Origin: Viscum album
Lineage: Eukaryota; Streptophyta; Magnoliopsida; Santalales; Viscaceae
Assembly (NCBI GenBank): GCA_963277665.1
Contig: OY728120.1
Coordinates: forward strand, 938,605,195 to 938,669,194
Direction of reading: 5' to 3'
DNA: 64,000 nt
Under the pieces are notes generated by a model, which worked only from the letters and a program-made list of their open reading frames with translations, had not been told where the DNA came from and ran no database searches. Position numbers and translations under genes: made by a program. Shown piece by piece: positions 1 through 12,878 of the stretch. The first letter of the stretch is position 1. Every line of letters begins with the position of its first letter.

Positions 1-330
1 TCATCTTCTGGTAGTGGATTCACAACCAGAATAATTGTTCGATCTTCTTTATAAACAAGATCGGGGCAGCCTAAGGAGAGACGCTTGGGAGAATAAACCC
101 TCTATATTCCAAATCATATAGTTATATATTTAATTCCCTCAAATCGGTGTGGGCCATAAGATATGAGTGAAGAGATATCAGCAGTGTTCCTAGTACCAAA
201 TCAATCAAGAAATCCATGTCCCACTCTGGGTGTAAGACCGAAAAATTAGTATGAAATACCTCCGAGAACTCATCCATCACACGAGGAATTCCACCCTCAG
301 GAGTACCACCCTCGTCCTACAACATGACTG
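1..330 (-). pseudogene. Reverse transcriptase N-terminal part (element C), decayed
   Basis: This is the start of the gypsy reverse transcriptase, which copies element RNA into DNA, preceded by the linker from protease. Reading right to left on the minus strand, I see PRVMDEFSEVF (near 300-265), then FLIDLVLGT, then GFILPSVSP (about 75-105), a stop replacing the usual Trp, and AAPILFIKK. This follows the family pattern of a short PV..EFxDVF segment, an IDLxPGT segment and KGFIRPSxSPWGAPVLFVKK. The fragment ends at the window edge, before the YxDD catalytic centre. Stops and a changed frame near base 1-50 show it is a pseudogene. Identification is by family pattern only, but several consecutive motifs fit in the right order and spacing. 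Confidence 0.85.
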
Positions 331-470
331 ATGATAATTGAAAGGCATGATTACCCAACTCAGAGATTGGAGGTCAGACATCACCAGACCTTGGATACCA
401 TACATTGAGTAAAACCTAATAACGTCCATCAGGTTCAATAAAAAACACACTATAATAGAAAATGATATGC

Positions 471-770
471 GCTTGGAAGTGCACTAACCAATCCATACCA
501 ATTATTAAATTTAAATAGTCCACATTCAAGAAAAATAAGTACCACTCCATATCAGTCCCTGACAGCGAGAGCACATAAAATGGTCACCTGAGTCCTTTAT
601 CCTTATTATTACCCAAGGGTATTACCAACTCCATTGCAAAAGACATCATCTTTGTTGGTATGTTCTGAAGATGCACAAGATGGGAAGAGATAAAATAAAT
701 AGATGTAGTAGTATAAAATAAAATAGCTAATATAAAAGATGCAATTATGATGCTACCTGAAACTATTAGA
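471..770 (-). pseudogene. Retropepsin-like aspartic protease (element C), active site lost
   Basis: This is the protease that would cut the Gag-Pol polyprotein. The C-terminal hallmark LIIGMDWL is visible at 485-508 on the minus strand, matching the plant gypsy (D/N)VILGMDWL motif. The N-terminal half reads AILFYTTTSIYFISSHLV near 722-670, which aligns with the family's LFDTGASHSFIS segment. The catalytic Asp codon has become TAT (Tyr, 713-715) and the Gly is Thr. Stops fall between the halves. It sits directly upstream of the RT fragment and downstream of gag, as expected. Confidence 0.8.
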
Positions 771-1299
771 GGTCGTGCATATAACCTTTCTAGTTCTTGA
801 TCAACATCATGATGTTTCCTTGTTACTACCTAAGAATGACCACTCACATGTGGCTCTACCCTAATCTAGATTTTCAAAAAATATTATCTGATCCTGCCTC
901 CCTAACCACCAATCTAATATCCCATCCTCCTAGTTAGTTCTAACTGAAATGAAACTCCCCTAGAATCCATTGATCCTACCCCACTCTGATATGGTCATGC
1001 CACCCTACAAAAACACTCTAGATGTCACATAACCCAACATCAGTGATAGGTCCTAGGAGGATATTTACATTAATGTAGTTCATTCCCTACCCTTACGTAA
1101 TGATGGTACACAACAGAACCTACACAAGAATTCATCGACGAAGACTTCCTAGAAATATTGGTGGAGCTACCACCAAACTTCTACCCCTACTTATATTTCT
1201 TACTCTTCTTCTCGAATAAACTACTACTGCCAAATACTGATATATACCCAAAGGAACCAAACCTACTCTTGCCTCCAATATACACCATACAAGACCAAA

Positions 1300-1900
1300 A
1301 AACTAACTTCGAATGGGTCTTAATCTTGAATAGGAAAGCCTAAGAATAGATATCTTGTTATAAACCCCTTTAGAACCTCTGATACTTTATGTGTTTGTTG
1401 GAGACTATTTTTGGTGCATATCAGACTAGCTCGGCAAAGCAGTTGGCATACTCGATCACTTAGTGGTCCCCCTGAAAAAGATATATAATATTCTTGGGTC
1501 TGTCATAAGCCCATGATCTTTGGATAGTAGAGGTATTTGATGATTTCCTTGAAGTCCTTCCATCACATCTGCTCATTCAACCCAGTTTGAATCACTGAGT
1601 CACACCACTTCCAATTGGGACCCTCTAATAGAAACGAGGCACACTATACTCTGACTTACTCATGCATACCAAGAAAATAAAACATGTGTTATATCTTCTT
1701 GAGAATCTCCTACGAATCATGAGGCTCCGTGATACCCTAGAATGAAGGGGGTTTGTTCTTGAGGAACTCATGGGAATTGTCCTTCCCTGGACAAGATTCA
1801 TATTCTCTAACTGGAGGAGTAGGAATAGGATCTTCTCCCTATCCTAGAGCCTGAATAGTCCATACCATAGTTTCCACCAACATCTGATCATGCGGTGAGG
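1300..1900 (-). pseudogene. Retrotransposon gag (element C), decayed
   Basis: This is the structural protein that would form the virus-like particle. Translating the minus strand from about 1790 down gives EPHDS, a stop, EILKKI, HMFYFLGMHE, then CASFLLEGPNWKW (WKW at 1605-1613) and WKDFKEII. This follows the Retrotrans_gag pattern: a W..xIEKIF segment, a short Cys/Asp-rich loop, A..xLxGxAxxWW, then WxxFxxxF. The second aromatic pair is WKW rather than WW. Several TAG/TGA codons interrupt the frame. The expected CCHC knuckle between here and the protease is not recognisable. An ATG near 1890 could be the old start, but this is a guess. Confidence 0.75.
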
Positions 1901-2429
1901 GAGAAATCTCCCAGGATTCATTCCATTAGAGAAAGGGAGCTCTCTAGTGATGTATGTTTCTAACAAATCAACAGTGACATAAGAACATCATTAATACATC
2001 ATGTCTGAAATTTTTTCAGAAATACTAATAACAACACTAAACCAAATATGTCAAAGCAACACAATGACCAAACCACTTATCCCCCACCCATTGTCCATGT
2101 CTAGTCTGCATCTTGCGCATCCCACCTGGAGGATAAGCCAAACCAACATCCCTATATCTCATAGTGACATGAGGTATGTCACGAGGTGTGCTAGACAAAC
2201 ACCATACTCGCAACCAGAACTCCATGCCTTGATAGTCCTAGCTCCTTTCAACCTAGACTCATCCAAAATAAAATGAAATAATGGGATTAACCATCCTCTA
2301 ATATGAATTTTCAGGAACCATGTTTGGTCATCATCCGAACTGATGCCGGACACAGTTTGTGGTAAGGACAGAATGTCTTTTTTGGTCCCTATAGACTGGC
2401 ACAAGTGCCCACGTATCATAGGTAATTCT

Positions 2430-4776
2430 TGAAAATTATTTACCTTAAATTTTTAATCAATAAACAACAACAAAAAACTAATAAAAAATATGAACATTTT
2501 AAACAAGAAAATCTATAATTGGTTTTTAGAATTTTGTTTCATTGTTTAAATCGAACCCCAAAAACCACCACCAAGAATGGTTACCAAACCATCTCAAAAA
2601 ACACTACATGGAAAGAGGACACAAACCATAGGCCATATCTACATTACCACCTAGAAATTACTACTAACAACTTGAACTACCATCTCCATAAGATTTACCC
2701 ATACCTGTATCAAACACAACCAAATCTACTTACACCCAATGGTGTAAGTTGGGTTTTAGCTAATTCCTAGAAAAAATCTCCCCAAGAAAAGATTTAATGC
2801 TATAAAAATTATATAGAAAATAAAATTTCATGCATTATTGATGAATGAAATACTAGAAAAATTTTATTTTAGGTATCTTTAAAAGAAAAACAATTCTAAA
2901 GAAATCCTCATTTTAAAGAAAAAATATTTTAAAGAAAAAAAATTAAAGGAAATGTACATGCCATGAATTTACCAACCAAACATACCATATTACAATGGTA
3001 AGTACGACGTAACCAATGTTCACAAGTCCTGAGAAATACCCCTAGGGACTATCTAACAATGAGACAATAGTTAAATCATATCTCAGTGAAATGTTGTATA
3101 GAAACCATGACCAACTGCATTCTCGTTCATAATACACTATGAGGGGACACCCCAATGACCATGTGGTCTCCAAAAAATTATTAATATTTAGTTAGTGTTT
3201 TCATCGTCAATCCTGATAAGTGAAACTAGGTCGTAACCACTTGTGAATCACTTGAATACTATTCCTAATATTCCCACCTAGATACATTGGATTCCATTTT
3301 GTGTTCACTCAAATTCTTCATGTCACATAACATGGATTACACATTTTATTAACAAACAAATAATTACCCATTAAATACCACCACTTACACACACAAATTC
3401 TATTTTGACATAGTATACACACTAAAATAATTCACAAACATGTTCCACACCTTCCATATAATTTAATAAATCATTAAGAAAAATTTATAACCAAATGCAT
3501 GTTGTATTACAAACATTGCACACAAAAATCCAATCAATATTTTATTTTATGATCAAAATCATACCAACATACCTAAAAACACAATTCTCAACACTTTTAC
3601 AATTTAATAATCTAATTTTATAATTTTATAAAATTATTTCCAATGACACAATATGACTTTTCATTAAAAATGCCCCCCCATTTCATATAAACATGCTACA
3701 AAAAAATCAAACGCATATCAAAATATTTTAAAAAATAATATATCACCCCTAAATTGAATAAAAAAATATACCAAACCAATTAAATAGAAAATAATTCACC
3801 CAATAATTCTTATATATTGAACTACCTATCTTTGGTGTTAAATCGTCCAAAATTCAGTGAAACAATTCTCCCATACACCAACTGCACCACAAGGAAACTA
3901 AAATTGGGCCCTAAATCAAGATAATGAAACCCAAATATCAACACAAAAACCTAATATTTGAACCCTAGGGATGGAGAAGTGGAAAATCCAAAAATAAGAG
4001 AGGAAGAATGGATTACCAAAGTAGATCGTGCAAGGGGGAGACCGCCAGAGGGGATCTGTACTCTTTGGTGGGTCACAGGAGGTTACTCTTGTAGGGAAAG
4101 GTCCCCATGGAGGAGTTTTCTCTAGGAGGGGGTCTCTCCAGCAGGGGTTCGGTCGAGATGAGGGGCAGTTTGAGGGATCTATGGGTAGTGATGGTGTGAG
4201 GATGTCAGGACAATGTTTGGCCAATGGGAGGTGGCAGTGTAGGTGAATAGGGGAGGTAGGGCAGCCAAACTTTTAGATGATATGGGGGAGGAAAAACAAG
4301 ATTGGATACAGAAGAGTGGGAGAGGGAGAGAGGAAAAAAGGAAAATGAAAAGAAAAAAAGAAAAAAAAGAAAGCCTGGAAAAGAAGGAATCTATGATATA
4401 TATAAATACCAAAATAATAACAATAATTAATAATATAAATAATAATATTATTTTTAAATATATAATAATAAGAATAATATTAATTAATATTTTTATTATC
4501 ATTATTGTTAGAATAGTTACTAATTAATTTTATTATTCATCTTGTTAATTAATAAAAAAATTATTTTTTTGAACACCAGTCATGACGCATGGGGACCATG
4601 GTGAATCTGCAAGGTTTCGACCATGCTCTTCCTGTACGACAGATAATTCCAAGCCCCAAACGCTCATTTATCAACAACACACAAAATTCCAATTGGGGCT
4701 CATCCCAATCCTCAATAAAACATTTAATGAAATTTTAAATAATAAAACACGTTTTTTCAAAAGATTGGGTGTGACA
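2430..4776 (-). repeat. 5' LTR of gypsy element C
   Basis: The minus-strand LTR start is well defined: plus-strand sequence ending ATTGGGTGTGACA at 4776 is the reverse complement of TGTCACACCCAAT. The lower boundary is not resolved. I place it near 2430 because gag leader-like sequence lies below it, but no clear primer-binding site is seen; an error of several hundred bases is possible. A CT-rich tract on the minus strand (plus 4250-4390 is purine-rich) lies downstream of a TATA-like element. A similar tract in LTR D near 63210-63480 suggests the two are related. Confidence 0.6.
4391..4410 (-). promoter_or_regulatory. TATA-like box of LTR C
   Basis: On the minus strand this reads TATTTATATATATC, about 370 bp inside the LTR start and just upstream of a long pyrimidine-rich leader. 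Position and composition fit an LTR core promoter. The surroundings are so A+T-rich that this is only suggestive. Confidence 0.35.
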
Positions 4777-5900
4777 AGGATCTTATTTTTCTATCATAAA
4801 AAATTTGTAGATTTCATATGTCCTAAAAAATCTTGGATGTGTACAAAAAAGATACATGTCAAAAAAAGGATGATAGTTCAAAATATGTTATAATTATAAA
4901 AGTTGAGGTAGTTGACACGATATTCACATCTCTCATATATATATATATAACATGATTTTGATTTCCATTAGTGATTAATACTTAGATATGTAATAGAATA
5001 TAATCTCTAAGAGGTGGTGGCTCATATCGTTTATTACCAAATTTAATTAGGTGGAATTTGATTTCCCTTATAAAGTGGGGGATGAGCCTCAACATCAAGA
5101 TTGTGAATATATATTCTAATTTTTGGGATTTTGGAAGTAGTTTCAATTCATATAAACTCATTTTGTGGATTTCATCCTTCAATGGAATCAATATCTATTT
5201 GAAGGTCCTCAGTTTTTTTATAAGTTGAAGGGCGGTCCTAATATCTCCCCCAGAGAACTATGATGCATACACAATTCTATCATTATCATTAATTATTTGG
5301 TTTGTTTTCATTATTCATAGATCGATTTGAAAAGAACATGTAAATGGAGAGTTGTGTTTGTAGAAGCATGTGAAGGTTTAGTTCCTTGATCTGTGCAAGA
5401 ACCTCGTTTTTTTTCTATCGAGTAAGTTTTCCCCCATTTTATAAAGGAATTAAAGGTCTATTCATGGTTTAAATTTAAATCATATCCATCAAACAATCAA
5501 TCTTTAAATTAATTAGGAAATTTATAAAATGAAAATTTCGTTTCAACATCATATTATTCCCCTTACCATCTATAATTTATCCCTCCTTTGATCTATAGAT
5601 AACCCATTTGTTTATTTTATATGCCTTTATTGTAAAAATTCTCTCCTAAAGAATCATAGTATACAAAAAATTATATATTAAATTAAACTCTCATATCCCC
5701 ATCCTAAATTCATGTGGATTTTAGTTTAGGAAAGATCTTAGAATTTTTAAACCCTTGAAATTGAATCCTAGAAAGGCCTTTGTTATATTTTATATTTTCA
5801 AGGCCACCATCTCTCCCATTATCATGAAACCCACCTGTGTGATCGATTGAAGAAATGATCTCATTTTTAAGACATAAATGAGGGTCTATGTTCCAAAATT
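4777..5900. other. Unassigned A+T-rich sequence
   Basis: There is no recognisable gene or terminal repeat. A short (TA)n run lies at about 4936-4950. The right side of LTR C ends at 4776, so this is the flank into which C inserted. Confidence 0.5.
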
Positions 5901-5905
5901 GTTAA

Positions 5906-6352
5906 TTGGATCCATCCCCAAAAAAACATTATAGTTTAAAATCTTCTCCTTTGACCAAGTGGGTGTATGGTTCTGAAACTAGAGGCATTTGCTTCCCATC
6001 TAGCATAACCATATTGGATAATATAGAGGTTATACTAGAGGAATATATTGATTTTATTATCATTAAAATGATTCTTTCTAGATCCTCCCAAATTTTGATG
6101 GATCCTATATCTTCATCAATGATAAGGGAATGTGAAATATACTCATTTAATAATGGTGTTTCTTTGGATTCTAATAGTTTTTACATTGTTCAAGGATCCT
6201 ATATAAAACTACCATATATATCCACTTCCTGGTATGTTGAGTGGGATTTATCTAAATTAAGGAATATATTTTCTTCTAATAATATTTATTGGCGACTTCT
6301 TAATATTAGGGATTATATAAATGAATCTATCACTTTAGAGGGTACTAAATAG
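5906..6352 (+). pseudogene. Unrecognised 148-codon open frame, longest in the window
   Basis: The frame is open for 148 codons and ends at TAG (6350-6352), but it opens at TTG rather than ATG, so it is probably an internal piece of a longer broken reading frame. The translation looks protein-like rather than random: mixed composition, aromatic-rich stretches such as WYVEWDLSKL and IYWRLLNIRDYI, and no low-complexity runs. Beyond the stop, the same frame continues with DKMEEGDWKKTISKNKIK and then SRGVGVSSLDSLRN, and further coding-like pieces appear in shifting frames to about 7050. I do not recognise the family. A retroelement or endogenous pararetrovirus polyprotein fragment is possible, but this is inference only. 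No flanking LTR or priming site is visible. Confidence 0.35.
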
Positions 6353-7747
6353 GATAAAATGGAGGAAGGTGATTGGAAAAAAACAATCTCCAAAAATAAG
6401 ATAAAATAATCTAGAGGTGTTGGTGTAAGTTCCTTAGACTCTTTGAGAAATACCATGATGTATTATATATCATTTATGTAATGAAAAACTCCATAGTATT
6501 AACCAATTAAGGTATTTAAAATATCATCCATATATTATATAGATACTATGGAAGACACCAAGTATTTTCTGAAAAATGATAAATATATTAAAGAAGAAAA
6601 TGTATTTTTATTTCATGGGAAAACAGACACAGAAATTAATTAAATTAGGGGGATTCACAATGAAATTATGGAAAAATTCAATAAATCATTAGTATTATTC
6701 CAACTTACTCAATAAAATGATCACCATGATAGCAATTAAAACAAGTTTATCCAAAGAGAAGGTTAAAAAGGACAACTAAGAAATCCATCCTAAATATTTT
6801 CTATCAGATCTGGAGTGTCCAATCACTCAATATATGTGTGAGGAACAAATAAATAAATAAATTTTGGACTTTTAATTCCCGGTGAACTGCTCTAAAAAAT
6901 GAAATCCAAACACATTAAATTAATCAAGGACTCAATCATAGAATGTAATATATCCAAGAACATCAATATCGAATTGAAATCGAATGATCATGTTAATCTA
7001 CATATGGAGATATTTCAATCAAGGTCTTGATGATGATATCAAATAGTTCTTATGTTATAACTAAATTTTATTCTTCTTTAAATTGATCATGATCTCTTTC
7101 ATCTTGATAATAATCAGGTGGTCATGGAATTCATCACCTTTAATATTGAATATAAACATTGGCTACACCTAGAACATGATTTCAATTATATATCTTTGAA
7201 ATAATGAAGTGACCACTTTATCTTCAAGATTAACTATAGTTTTTGATTTTTTCTCTCTTTATAGTGGTTTATTAGTTTTTTAAGTTACAAAATTAATTTT
7301 TTTTCTTTTTATTTCTGGTTACCACTAAACCCATCATCGTGGATTCCATAAATACAACAAAAAATTGATTAGGAGTTGAGTAAAAATTAATATTAATATA
7401 TTGATATTTCTTAATGATTTAAAATTGAGAGTATAATGATGCAAATTTCCAGTGATCAACAAAATCTTTGTTTTATCAATAATTTTAATATAAATAAAGT
7501 AAATTGAAATGATGAAATGTGTTTAGTTTTTATAAAATAGGTATTTTAGGGGAATATATTATATGTTAAATATATTAGATGAATTATTAGTACGGAAAAT
7601 AGAAGATATATGGTATGTGGTGATTGAATATTTTTAAAATAAATTATTGTTATAATGAAAATTGGGATGGTTATCCATATATGCTAAATAATTCATTATT
7701 TATGAAATTATAAACAATTATGGGTTAGAAATCATGAACATTATAGT
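6353..7747. other. Unassigned, with possible broken continuation of the 5906 frame
   Basis: Plus-strand frames give short coding-looking pieces, for example EDTKYFLKNDKYIKEENVF near 6550-6605 and KYFLSDLECPITQYM near 6795-6840, separated by stops. After about 7100 only A+T-rich sequence is seen, up to the start of element A. Confidence 0.35.
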
Positions 7748-8274
7748 AACTTAGCTATAAAATAAACATTTATGACATCATTTTAGAAAAATAATTATCA
7801 CATTATAAATGGAAATGACTGAGAACCATAATAGTTTAGTGTCTTTAGAAACATGGAAACGTAATATACTATATTGGTGAAAGATCTTCAAAATATCCCT
7901 TAAATATCTTCCCCTTTAGATTCCCTACTTAAAAACATTATTCATCACCTAGGGGGAAGTAAACATAAGAAAGGGTGAGATCATATTCTCAGTAAGGGAA
8001 AATTAAAAAATATGTGTATGTTGGACTTTATTATAAGGGAATTAGAACATAAGAATAGCATTTTAATGTCATACCAGGTATATCAATGGTAATAATATTA
8101 AGTCATGGAATAAGTATTGGAATTTCCTAAGTCACAAATCCTAAAGAAATAAAAGAACATAAGCATTGAGAGGGAAATATTGGAATAATACATATAATTA
8201 TTGAATAAAAAACATCGTATTTTAATGTGAGCATATGTAAATAGAAATAGGTTCTTTAATTATGTTAAGAACAT

Positions 8275-8645
8275 GAAATCCAGTCCTTGAAAAAACTAAT
8301 GGGAATGCATCGAGATCCACATAGAACATTAAAGACATTTAATAACGTTCACTCATAAGCTTTTGAACATGTAATGAGGTCCACAAATTAACATATGGAA
8401 AAGAGACTGGGTCCATGCATAACATTATGAACATTTAATCAGGTTCCCGTATAATATTTCTAACACGTAATAAGGTTCACTCATAACATTGTGAACATAT
8501 AACTAAGTCCACAGATATAAATATGGATATGAATCTAGGTCCATCTATAAAATTATAAACACGTAATCATGTTAACAGATATCATTTTAAACACCTAATA
8601 AGGTTCACTCATAACATTATGAACATTTAACTATGGTAACAGATA
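8275..8645. repeat. Degenerate ~38-bp minisatellite in 3' LTR of A
   Basis: About eight imperfect copies follow one another of a unit containing AGGTTCACTCATAACATT and GTGAACATGTAAT. The unit has dyad symmetry: GTTCAC, ten bases, GTGAAC. Copies alternate with a variant ending in TGGACAT or TGGATATGAA. The same array occurs in the other LTR at 15265-15660. Confidence 0.7.
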
Positions 8646-10879
8646 ATCAATTATACCTCTTGGGTGGGACACACCCCCATCCATAGTGATAACCCATTCA
8701 TTATAGTGGATAAGGAAAAACCTTTATCCCATAGTGGATCAAGACCATTTACTTCTTCCCATAAATATATCATGAGATATAAATCATTTTCAAATTCATT
8801 AAATCGAGATATAGGTCCCTCGCACCACATATTAAAATCATACATACGTGTTTCAGAAGATAATAAAACAGTCAACATAAAACGACCGATAAAAATGTTC
8901 TATATAAATGTCACATCATATCCCATGAAATGAAATGGGTGTCATAAATATGTCATCATATAATAACCATTAGAGAATAAACATGTTCCATAATCATTTC
9001 CTCAAATAAAAACCCATGAAAAGAATCACGTTTCATAAGTGTGTTATCATATTTAACATGTAGAAGAGAAATGAGTGTCATGAAAATCATTCCAAAAAAA
9101 CAGATACCATTTAGAGAAATAATATGATATTTATTAATTGATCTTATCCTTAGTACTTAATATGTGACTACGATAGGTTTTATCTTATATGTAAAATAAT
9201 TCTAAAAGAACTATTAAAAACATTTTTTGGAGGAAAAGTATTCTCCCTTATTTGAAAAACACTTGTTATAAAATAAAAAATTTTGATTTATTTTTAAAAT
9301 AACATTGAAAACATATAAATGAATCTTTTAAATCATTGAATTTTATTTTCTTTGAAAACACTTATGTCTTCTAAAAAATTCTTGGAAACCTTTTTCTTTT
9401 AAAACACATTAAAAAATTATAAAGAATTGAAACATTTTAAAATATTTTTTTATGAAACCCCCATAAAAAAAATTATGTTCTATATTATTAGGGAATAAAA
9501 ATTTATTAAAAATAACCTTTTAAACATTCTAACAAATCTTCATGAAAATTACGGTCATAATGGTAGGTAAATCTGTAACTATTAAACATTTGTTTTACAT
9601 GAAATTTTTTTAAAAAAAATGCTTTGATAAAAAAATTAAAAAAAGATTACTTTTAAATAAATTTTTTAAAAGGTGAAAAATGGGAAATTTTTTTTATAAA
9701 AATCATTGTATAATATTATAATTTAAAAAAAATACTTTGAAAAAATGGTTTTGAAGGAAAAAAACTTTTCGACCGAAGGGAGAAATAAAGTGAGATTTTC
9801 TTGAAACCATTTTCTTAAGTATATTAAGTACCAAATAGATTAAAAATTATACCTTTAAATTAATATATATTTAATAACCATATTAGAATAAAAATCAGGA
9901 TATATCTTGATATATGTATCATAATATATCATCAATAGAAACATAATCGTAAACAATGCCGATAAATGATGATATTGTAGTAATAAATTGTTACCGCTTT
10001 GGTAACATTAAATCATAAAACGCACAAGGGAGTAACATTAAATTAAGCTTAAATTATCATTAAAATATAGATATTAATGATACAAAATTTAAATGGGATT
10101 TTTGTACACCTCAAAAAATAATATAGGTGCATAATGTAACATGTGTCACAACGAACGAAATTTGAGACAAAATTACCTTATTGATTTTTTATCATTTGAA
10201 CCCTAAAAAAGGAGAAGAATAAGTCATAAATGTGATATTTTGATTCCCATAATTTTATGGATATTATTCATAGAATATATTAATTTTAAGTGTATACACC
10301 CCAAAAAAGTAACTAGCGGTGAATATGTCTAAGTCTCTCAGAAATAAAAGTGAGACAAGGAAACCCTTACCATAAGTCTTAACGAACATCATACATGTTC
10401 GAACCTCCTGTATAACAAATATAAGTCTATTATTAATTTACCAAATGACAATATTCTTATATATCATACAATATATGATTTTATTATGAACTTATGTTAC
10501 CCATTTATTAGAAATTCCATGTTAAGGTTATGTTTTCGTTAATAACCACATTTTTTAGTACATGATTTGATTGTTTTCATGGGTCCTATTAATTAGATAA
10601 TTATTTAAATATTTTATAAATATAAAAATTTTATAAATATCATATATATTAAGTATATATGTACTTATAATAATATATATAATATTTAATCAGAAAAATC
10701 AATACACCATTTATGGAGATAGTAAGTCAAATGTATGTATAAACACTGTTTAAATTTTCTTATCATATTGAAAGAAAGAGGATTTAATGATGTACATAGA
10801 AATATTATAATTATAGTATAATTATTATTTCATAAATATCATATATTTTTATTAAACCCATCCTTAATACATTACATGT

Positions 10880-11150
10880 ATATTTTTAGTGAATCGCATC
10901 ACTTTGAGGAGGCAATAGTCCATAAGTCCACAAATAATGTTATTGTATTCCCATAAAATGGAAAGAATGGAAGTATGTGTTATATAATAATTATTGAATT
11001 TTAAAAACATCATAAATATATTTTATATATTTATATATCTTATAATATTATTATTTACATTATTCTATTCTTTTAAAATATGTAATGGAAGAATGAATGA
11101 CATCAGTTCGCGAGGTGATAGTTTTCCATACACATGAACGATGATTGTGT
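10880..11150. repeat. ~205-bp tandem unit downstream of the LTR A promoter
   Basis: Two copies of a motif (GCGAGGTGATAGT near 11115 and TGAGGAGGCAATAGTCCA near 10905) lie about 210 bp apart, each near an ATGGA...ATTCCCAT-type stretch. Matching pairs exist near 18140 and 17930 in the other LTR, and three inverted copies in G (near 24555, 24745 and 24955). Confidence 0.55.
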
Positions 11151-11471
11151 ATCCCATTTTATGGATGTTTGTGAAATTGTAGGGCGTAACCTTAAAATAA
11201 AAACATATCAGTATTTTAAGGATACTGATGTTATTAAATAATCATATAATTATAATAGTTTATAGGGTATAGAAAGAAATGAAACAAAAGTTATCATCAA
11301 ATAATGTTACATCTTCTTCAAGTAATCCCTATAGGTTTGCATCAAATGAATAAATTGGTTTTATTTATACCAAAATTGAGGAATATATGAGGATCAGATT
11401 GAAGTTTTGAGCTTATTTTTGTGGGTTTTGGATGATCCAAAGTGTTTGAGAGTGTGAATAAGTGGGGGGTC

Positions 11472-11482
11472 CCTTTTATAAT
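11472..11482 (-). promoter_or_regulatory. TATA box of 3' LTR A
   Basis: The minus strand reads ATTATAAAAGGG, flanked by CTCC on one side and a C-rich stretch on the other. The same context (CCACTATAAAA-GG) is present at the matching place in the right LTR of A and in solo LTR G. Conservation across three diverged copies supports a real core promoter. Confidence 0.65.
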
Positions 11483-12878
11483 GGAGGAACAATGTCATTA
11501 TCGTAAATATAAAAAATTTAAACACTATTGAGAGATCTCATTTACATAAGTTTCCTCCTATAATTTTCAATTTTATATATAAGGGAATATATGGTCTAAA
11601 TATTTCTATGAAATTTATTTTTAAACGTTTCCAGGGTATTTCAACCCTTAATTTTTAACCACTATGTAAACTCTTGTTTACCTTAATCACTGTATTTATT
11701 TTAATTACATTCAATAATATGTTTTTGTCAAAAACTAAGTTTACATCATTATAAATTTTCAATTATTCATATTAAAAATATGGAATCCATTTTTCTATAT
11801 TTTAATCACATTAGTGGTAGAAATTAATTTCAAAAATAACCTAATAGAGAAAATAAAACAATGGGGTTTTTTAAGTGAGAATGTTCAAAATTTTGAATTT
11901 TTTCAATATCTATTTTTTATGTTAAATTGATTAAAATAAACAAAATTAAATATATTTATTTTTTATTGATTTTAATATAAATTAAAAATATTAACAATAT
12001 ATTTTGACTATATAAATTTATTATATGAAAAAGATGTTTTCAAATAAAATTCAATGTTTCTACTATTTACCAAAAAATGAATCTTCTCAGAAAAATACCA
12101 AAAATTTACCCAATGTATGTATGGATTTTATGAATTAAAAAAAATTATTTTCTCACATAAAATTTTTAAAATATTTATAAATTATATTTAAAATGGGTTT
12201 TCCATTAAAAGGCGAAAAATTTATCTTTTATAAAAATACTTTTTTTTATTCATAAAATTGGATTTATTCTTATCTTATACCTATAAAATCTATTGTATGA
12301 GTATAAAAAATAATAATTTAACATATAATATATATATATATATATATTATTCATAAAAAATATTTTGTTTGATTTCTTCACATAAAATTGTGTTTTTACT
12401 TACAAAAAGATTGCTCTTAGAAAAATAATTTCATTATTTTCTAATAGTTCTTACATTCATTTATAACTAATTAATAACCAAAGGATTAATTTTCTATACA
12501 TGTGTAAATCATATTTTAACAATTTTTATAAACATATTCATAACTTCCATTCCAATGTCTAGGTTGTAACAAAAATAATATATTAAAAACACTATTAAAA
12601 GTATATTGTAATTTGGTAAAACTCAGCCTCATGTGTAACGAAAGCTACCAAAGGAAATCATAATTGTTTCTAAAATAAGTCAAACACAATGTTCCATGTA
12701 TTTAAAGTTAATAAAATGATTTTTTTAGTGAAAAATTAACTTGGTGTTTCATATATTACAACCCAAAAATAGTAACTTCATATATGAAAAGCTAAAATCA
12801 GCGTTGTGTGAAATTAGAAAATAAAAAAAAGATTAAATTAATTTGAAAAACTAATTAAAAAATTATAGGGGTGTAACA

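Larger units (their letters stand above)
1..4776 (-). mobile_element. Ty3/gypsy retrotransposon C, 5' part, truncated by window edge
   Basis: Read on the minus strand, the order is LTR start at 4776, LTR, leader, gag, protease, then the beginning of reverse transcriptase at the left edge, which is the Ty3/gypsy order up to that point. Integrase and the 3' LTR would lie left of base 1. The LTR begins on the minus strand with TGTCACACCCAATC, the plant gypsy TGT(A/C)ACACCC type. All coding parts carry stops and frameshifts, so the element is dead. The clade cannot be fixed without RT and integrase. Confidence 0.8.
7748..12878 (-). repeat. 3' LTR of element A
   Basis: The right end is sharp: the minus-strand LTR start TGTTACACCCC sits at 12878 and is preceded by the polypurine tract. 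The left end is set only by where similarity to the right-hand copy fades (offset about 6955), so it may be off by tens of bases. It contains a TATA box (11472-11482), a ~205-bp tandem unit (about 10880-11150) and a minisatellite (8275-8645), each with a counterpart in the other LTR. Several short open frames here are chance frames in LTR sequence. Confidence 0.75.

Noticed and set aside
4179..4527. Opposed open frames of 107 (minus) and 94 (plus) codons
   Set aside because: They come from the purine-rich tract and A+T-rich promoter of LTR C. Ile/Lys runs and opposite-strand overlap mark them as chance frames.
8651..8933. Opposed open frames of 75 and 89 codons
   Set aside because: They lie in LTR A next to the minisatellite, overlap on opposite strands, and the matching part of the other LTR is not open.
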